Of a stretch of DNA of 64,000 nt, positions 59,394-64,000 are shown one piece after another. Source of the DNA: Trichodelitschia bisporula (taxonomy: Eukaryota; Ascomycota; Dothideomycetes; Phaeotrichales; Phaeotrichaceae); assembly GCA_010356995.1 (NCBI GenBank), contig ML996692.1:383933-447932 (forward strand). The letters run 5' to 3'. Position numbers and translations under genes: made by a program. Below the pieces are notes generated by a model, which had not been told where the DNA came from, ran no database searches, and saw only the letters and a program-made list of their open reading frames with translations. Positions within the stretch are counted from its first letter, which is position 1; every line of letters starts with the position of its first letter.

Positions 59394-60165
59394 GATCAGT
59401 ATGGGTGAAGAGGTGATTGCCACGAGACAGTGGAGAGCCCGCGCATGGACATGAGACGAGAATGCGGCGATGGAATCTGGGCTAGATGTGACATGAGCGA
59501 TGAGTTGAGCTCAGGAAAGGACAAATGCTTCTGTTGTATCTGGAAGGCCGTTAGGGTGCTTACAGCCTTCTGAGTCCCCAATGCTGGGGTAAGTACTTCT
59601 GGAGCGGTGAAGTGGTGACAGGCAGTCGTCACGATATCAGGGTGCCGGCCACGACGATCGAGACACACGATCGAGACACGTGCTGAAGCTTCAGATCTGG
59701 TACATCATCGATAGGATTTTATGACCGACAGGATATGTGAAAGTGTCATTCTTGAAAGCCTATTTGACGTCGTTTCGACATGATGACCATTTTGCAACAG
59801 GTATCGTCCGGAGTGATAGATATGAGCCACAAGCTTTCATGCGCAGTGGCGGACTTAGCCTTTCCCCATCCTAGCTCTTCCGGTGATGCTAGCTTCCCGT
59901 GAACTGGTCGTGCTTTCCGCTTCGTCATCCTGGATCGATCCCCTTGATTGAGGAAAACCAATCTGGAGCGTTGGAAGTCTTGGTGTTTGACCATTCGACG
60001 TCGGCCCGGATCATCATTCCGGAACGGTTCCCTCCCCCCTAGCAGTCCAACCCCTCGTGACATCATTGGCTAGTGAGCTCTTTGGTGCCTGTTCGCGTCC
60101 CCCGCGCGTTCAGTGACCGTGTCAACCGCGAACATTCGATCTCCATTGCACAAAATAGGCCGAAT
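59394..60165. promoter_or_regulatory. Shared upstream region of the RhoGEF and NAS2 genes
   Basis: A 772-bp divergent intergenic region. It includes the 13-bp tandem repeat and CACGTG site listed next. No gene is seen. Confidence 0.4.
59654..59682. repeat. 13-bp tandem duplication abutting a CACGTG box
   Basis: ACGATCGAGACAC occurs twice head to tail (59654-59666 and 59667-59679). A CACGTG palindrome (59677-59682), the core of bHLH sites such as Cbf1/SREBP types, overlaps its end. It lies midway between two divergent starts; a regulatory role is speculative. Confidence 0.5.
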
Positions 60166-60997
60166 ATGGTTATGGGCTCTCGAATGGATAACTTGCATGC
60201 TCCCACGGTCGCAGCGACTACAAACGGTTCATCGAACGGAGTTCCTGCGTCGCAGCTGAATTTCCAGCAGCTCCTCGCCGAAAAGGACCGCCTGGAAAGC
60301 GAGCTGTCAGCGCTGAGCGCCGTCCTTGACTCTGTAAGAACCTCCTCGCGTTTCGCGGTCAGCTTCTGATTGCGTATAGCATGGCGTTAACATGAACACG
60401 GGCTTGACCACTTTCGATGGCTATCCGCGAGCCGACCTAGATATCGCACAGAGTACTGTGCTCTGATCCTCCTTTGGTGGACTGTGTTGACGTACACCCA
60501 GTAAGAACGACGCGAGCGCGGATAATACATCTGAAGAACGACTACAAGGCTCTGTTAGACGCGCTTGAGAAGCAGGTTCACGCCAGATTTGCTGAAGCAG
60601 CAGCCCAACCGGCGACAGTGCAGTCCCAGGCCGAGCCCTCGATTCCACAACCGATGGAAGATACATCCACACCTTTTGCGCAGGTCAACGGCGTCAGTCC
60701 AGGCAGCCCGGCTGAAGCTGCTGGACTGCGGGTAGGCGACAAGATAACGCGGTTTGGAACCGCTAACTGGCTCAACCATGACAAACTGGCAAAGATTCCG
60801 GAAGTTGTGGCGCAAAACGAAGGGGTATGGAGCGCATCTTTCCCGAGAGCTAGTGCTAACGGGTGTAGCGTGCGGTAGCTGTAACGTTGTTGCGCGAAAC
60901 ATCTGACGGCACAACAGAGCGCGTGTCTCTCATAGTTACGCCGCGGCCAAACTGGGGAGGAAGGGGGATGCTAGGTTGCCATTTGCTTCCCTTGTAA
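60166..60997 (+). CDS. NAS2: Proteasome assembly chaperone Nas2 (PSMD9/p27), PDZ protein
   Basis: Predicted 230 residues from exons 60166-60333, 60380-60452, 60502-60824 and 60869-60997. Nas2 binds the Rpt5 ATPase tail and chaperones assembly of the 19S base. The N-terminal coiled coil (LNFQQLLAEKDRLESELSAL) continues across two small introns to GYPRADLDIAQ-IRTTRARIIHL, the conserved Nas2_N block. A PDZ domain follows (about 115-215), with FAQVNGVSPGSPAEAAGLRVGD holding the peptide-binding loop and RPNWGGRGMLGCHLLPL closing the protein. Starts at 60166, 60172 and 60184 are in frame; the second or first is most likely. Confidence 0.93.
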
Positions 60998-61591
60998 GCA
61001 GCAATGCAGGGCGACCTCCTTCAGGATGTGGTCTGCAGTCACTGAGGGCTGATATGCTCTACTCCCGATGACTCGAACAGGGCATCAGGCCTTTAACGAG
61101 AAAGAGACAGTTGGTCAAGAATACAAAGCACAAAGTATGTGCATAGAAAAAATCCACTCACCATCATTCAAGGGATGAAGCGTGCGTGTCAAAACAATCC
61201 GTGATGCCCGGGAGGACTTTCTAGAAGTACTCCTTCATCCAACTTTGACTGGACCAGCACACGACCCAGTCGTGCCAGTTTGAGGTGGCGCCAGTTTTGA
61301 CGTCGTTGCCTGGCTTCCCCCTCTGATGCCCAAACTTCCGCTTAGTCATGAATACTTGGCATTAAGCCCTGGACAACAACAAAATCTCCCACCAGCCCGC
61401 AGTCGCCGCCCCACTACACACACATCCCCCCCTCAACCTTCTCTATCGCACAACCCTCCATCGCCGGCATCTCAACTTGTAAGTACACAAACTGTGGAAG
61501 AGCTTTTATTGCAATTTTCCTCAGCCCTTGCATCGCTTACTGACCATTTGACATAGCGTCCAGCCCACCTTTCCCACGTCACAAACACATT
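60998..61591. promoter_or_regulatory. Upstream region of the Ran gene
   Basis: 594 bp with the NAS2 3' flank and the Ran promoter. The last 200 bases are C/A/T-rich with an intron-like segment (GTAAGTACAC at 61480, AG before the ATG unclear), so a leader intron is possible. Confidence 0.4.
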
Positions 61592-62442
<851 letters not shown>

Positions 62443-64000
62443 AGTCGGAGCCGACGACGGATCTTGCGGGAGGTGTCGGAGGAGGGTAGCAACGGATGAT
62501 GGCAGTTAGTTTCGATAGCGGAGTGCAGCATGATAATCCGGGGGCTTTCTTCCTCTCCTTCACCTGCTTTCGAGCGTTCTATCTAGACAGGAGGGGTACG
62601 ATAAGATATTCCAATGAACAGATCAACGCGTGAGAGCTATAAGCGGTAGCAACGAAAAGCAAGTGTCGATGATTGAGCTGCTTATGGCAGAGGGTTCGCC
62701 TCGACAGCTCCGTCGATGAGGCTATTGTGAGAGGCTGTGACGGGCGCGTGCGCGTCTGCTGCGGCACGTACGTGAATGGCAGCATATCTGCACCTTTACA
62801 TCTCTTCACCTTTTACAGTGTGCGTCGTGAACTAGTCAGGCACAGGCCGACTTCAGGTCCGGGGGTCTGGTACTGGCAAGGCTGCTTATGCTGTGTGCGC
62901 AGCAGGCTGTGCATGTCGCCTAGATGGAGCTTACCTGCGGCCAATGATGGGAAGCAAAAGAGGGTAAGAAGGGGGTCTGGTGATTTGATGATTTGATAAT
63001 GAGGCTGGTGAGCGAGTTGACGGACGACATGCCTTCGCGGCCCATGATATCTCAGATTCCTGATGGCGTTGTTGAAGGTAAGCAATTCGGTGCAGATGTT
63101 TTTGTTTTCTGCTTACTGTATCCGTATCTACGCCTTCAGCTACGCCCTTTGATGGCAACTGTTCAGGACGGCGGGCAACGGCACAGCGTGGCAGTCCAGA
63201 CGGGATGCCGTAAGCCGGGACGCGCCTATGTCGACGGTTTCGTAGGCCGAACAACAGCCGCATTTGTTCTCGCCGGGATGATGCTTCTGGCTCCCAATTC
63301 GCCTTGCCGGTGTCACTCTTCTGGACTACAGTATGAGCGTCCCTTCAGAAGCCGCATCGCGCATGAATAAGCCCGATAGCCGATCAGCAAGTGCTCTTCC
63401 CGATAGCAAGACATGGCAAAAAGCAGTGCAAGCATGGCAATCCGCCTTTCCACGAACCGGGATGTCGGGCATCATCTTAGTCGCTGAGAGGGAAGGCCAG
63501 TCAAGTGGCCTGGGCCTTTTGACAAGTTTCCCCAGCAGAGCGAAAAAGCTAGGAGCAGAGCAGGGGCGAGAACTGACATGTTCCGCAGCGTCATATCAAA
63601 GCCACCGAGAACGAGATGCGACCGGGGTTTTGTCGCATTCTGCAGATATTGCACGCGTCTGCGCCCATGCTGTACTATGTATTATGTATGTCAACATCCT
63701 CAAAAAGCCATAGTTATCAAGGTGGTCTACCAGTTGGCTAGACCAGACGGCCTTCACACTTGTCGCTTGTCGCTTGTCGCTTGTCGCTTGAAGCTTGACG
63801 CTTGACGCTCTTGTCACTTCCTCTCCGCCCTCCCCCAGGTCCACCTCTTCCCCTCATCTTCTCTCCACGCCGATAATCGCGGGGAGCTTTCCGAAGCTAG
63901 CACTTGTACCGTACTGGCGCAACACGTTCCAGCGAGTGGCTCGTCCTCGATTCCAACGGCAATCCCTCTCCTCCCCCCCCCCCTTCTTCCTCCCCACGAA
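62443..64000. other. Gene-free right end
   Basis: No gene is recognised in 1.56 kb. Open frames on the plus strand (62993-63370, 63333-63713) lack domains and splice support. The tail has a short tandem repeat (next entry), followed by C/T-rich sequence up to the window end that might be the leader of a gene beyond it. Confidence 0.45.
63759..63808. repeat. 7-bp CTTGTCG minisatellite
   Basis: Four exact copies of CTTGTCG are followed by variant copies CTTGAAG and CTTGACG (twice), period seven throughout. It lies in non-coding sequence. Confidence 0.8.

Noticed and set aside
63333-63713. 126-codon frame with ATG at the right end
   Set aside because: No recognised domain or composition bias typical of a gene; overlaps other frames equally open.

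Overview
The window is nuclear DNA from a filamentous ascomycete (Pezizomycotina). The evidence is dense genes with short 42-67 bp GT-AG introns carrying CTAAC/CTGAC-like branch points, fungal-only families (HET, C2H2-ankyrin megaprotein, DUF7580-like protein, UvsD, RTC3, Emw1), and orthologues of standard fungal housekeeping genes. The class cannot be fixed from sequence alone. I see no bacterial features, CRISPR, rRNA, tRNA or intact transposon.

Left part (1-13 kb) is accessory. A decayed HET-domain gene sits at the edge, then L-2-hydroxyglutarate dehydrogenase, then a divergent gene pair: a protein of about 2,100 residues combining C2H2 fingers, ankyrin repeats, an RRM, a zinc ribbon and a catalytically dead kinase fold, and a 609-residue protein with a DUF7580-like kinase-like C-terminus. 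This pair is the best candidate for an undescribed signalling or non-self-recognition system.

Middle (13-41 kb): Emw1/TTC27 TPR protein, a glycine-rich tail protein, UvsD (ATRIP, partner of ATR kinase), CDP-diacylglycerol synthase, a MUP1-like amino-acid permease, a nine-exon fungal protein of unknown function, a Cld1/ABHD5-like acyl hydrolase, a secreted SURNod19-like protein, a small Ser/Ala-rich GPI-type protein and cullin-1. CDP-DAG synthase and the Cld1-like hydrolase both act in phospholipid/cardiolipin metabolism, but their proximity may be chance.

Right part (41-64 kb) is housekeeping: exocyst Sec5, mitochondrial IDH2, an orphan thiamine-diphosphate enzyme whose start codon is split by an intron, RNA polymerase II subunit RPB2, RTC3 (SBDS-like), a DH-PH RhoGEF, proteasome chaperone Nas2 and Ran GTPase. 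Several neighbours are divergent and share upstream regions: UvsD/CDS1, permease/unknown, Sec5/IDH2 and RhoGEF/NAS2. Exon borders were worked out by eye from splice signals and frame continuity. They agree with conserved family sequence in nearly all cases but are not transcript-proven.
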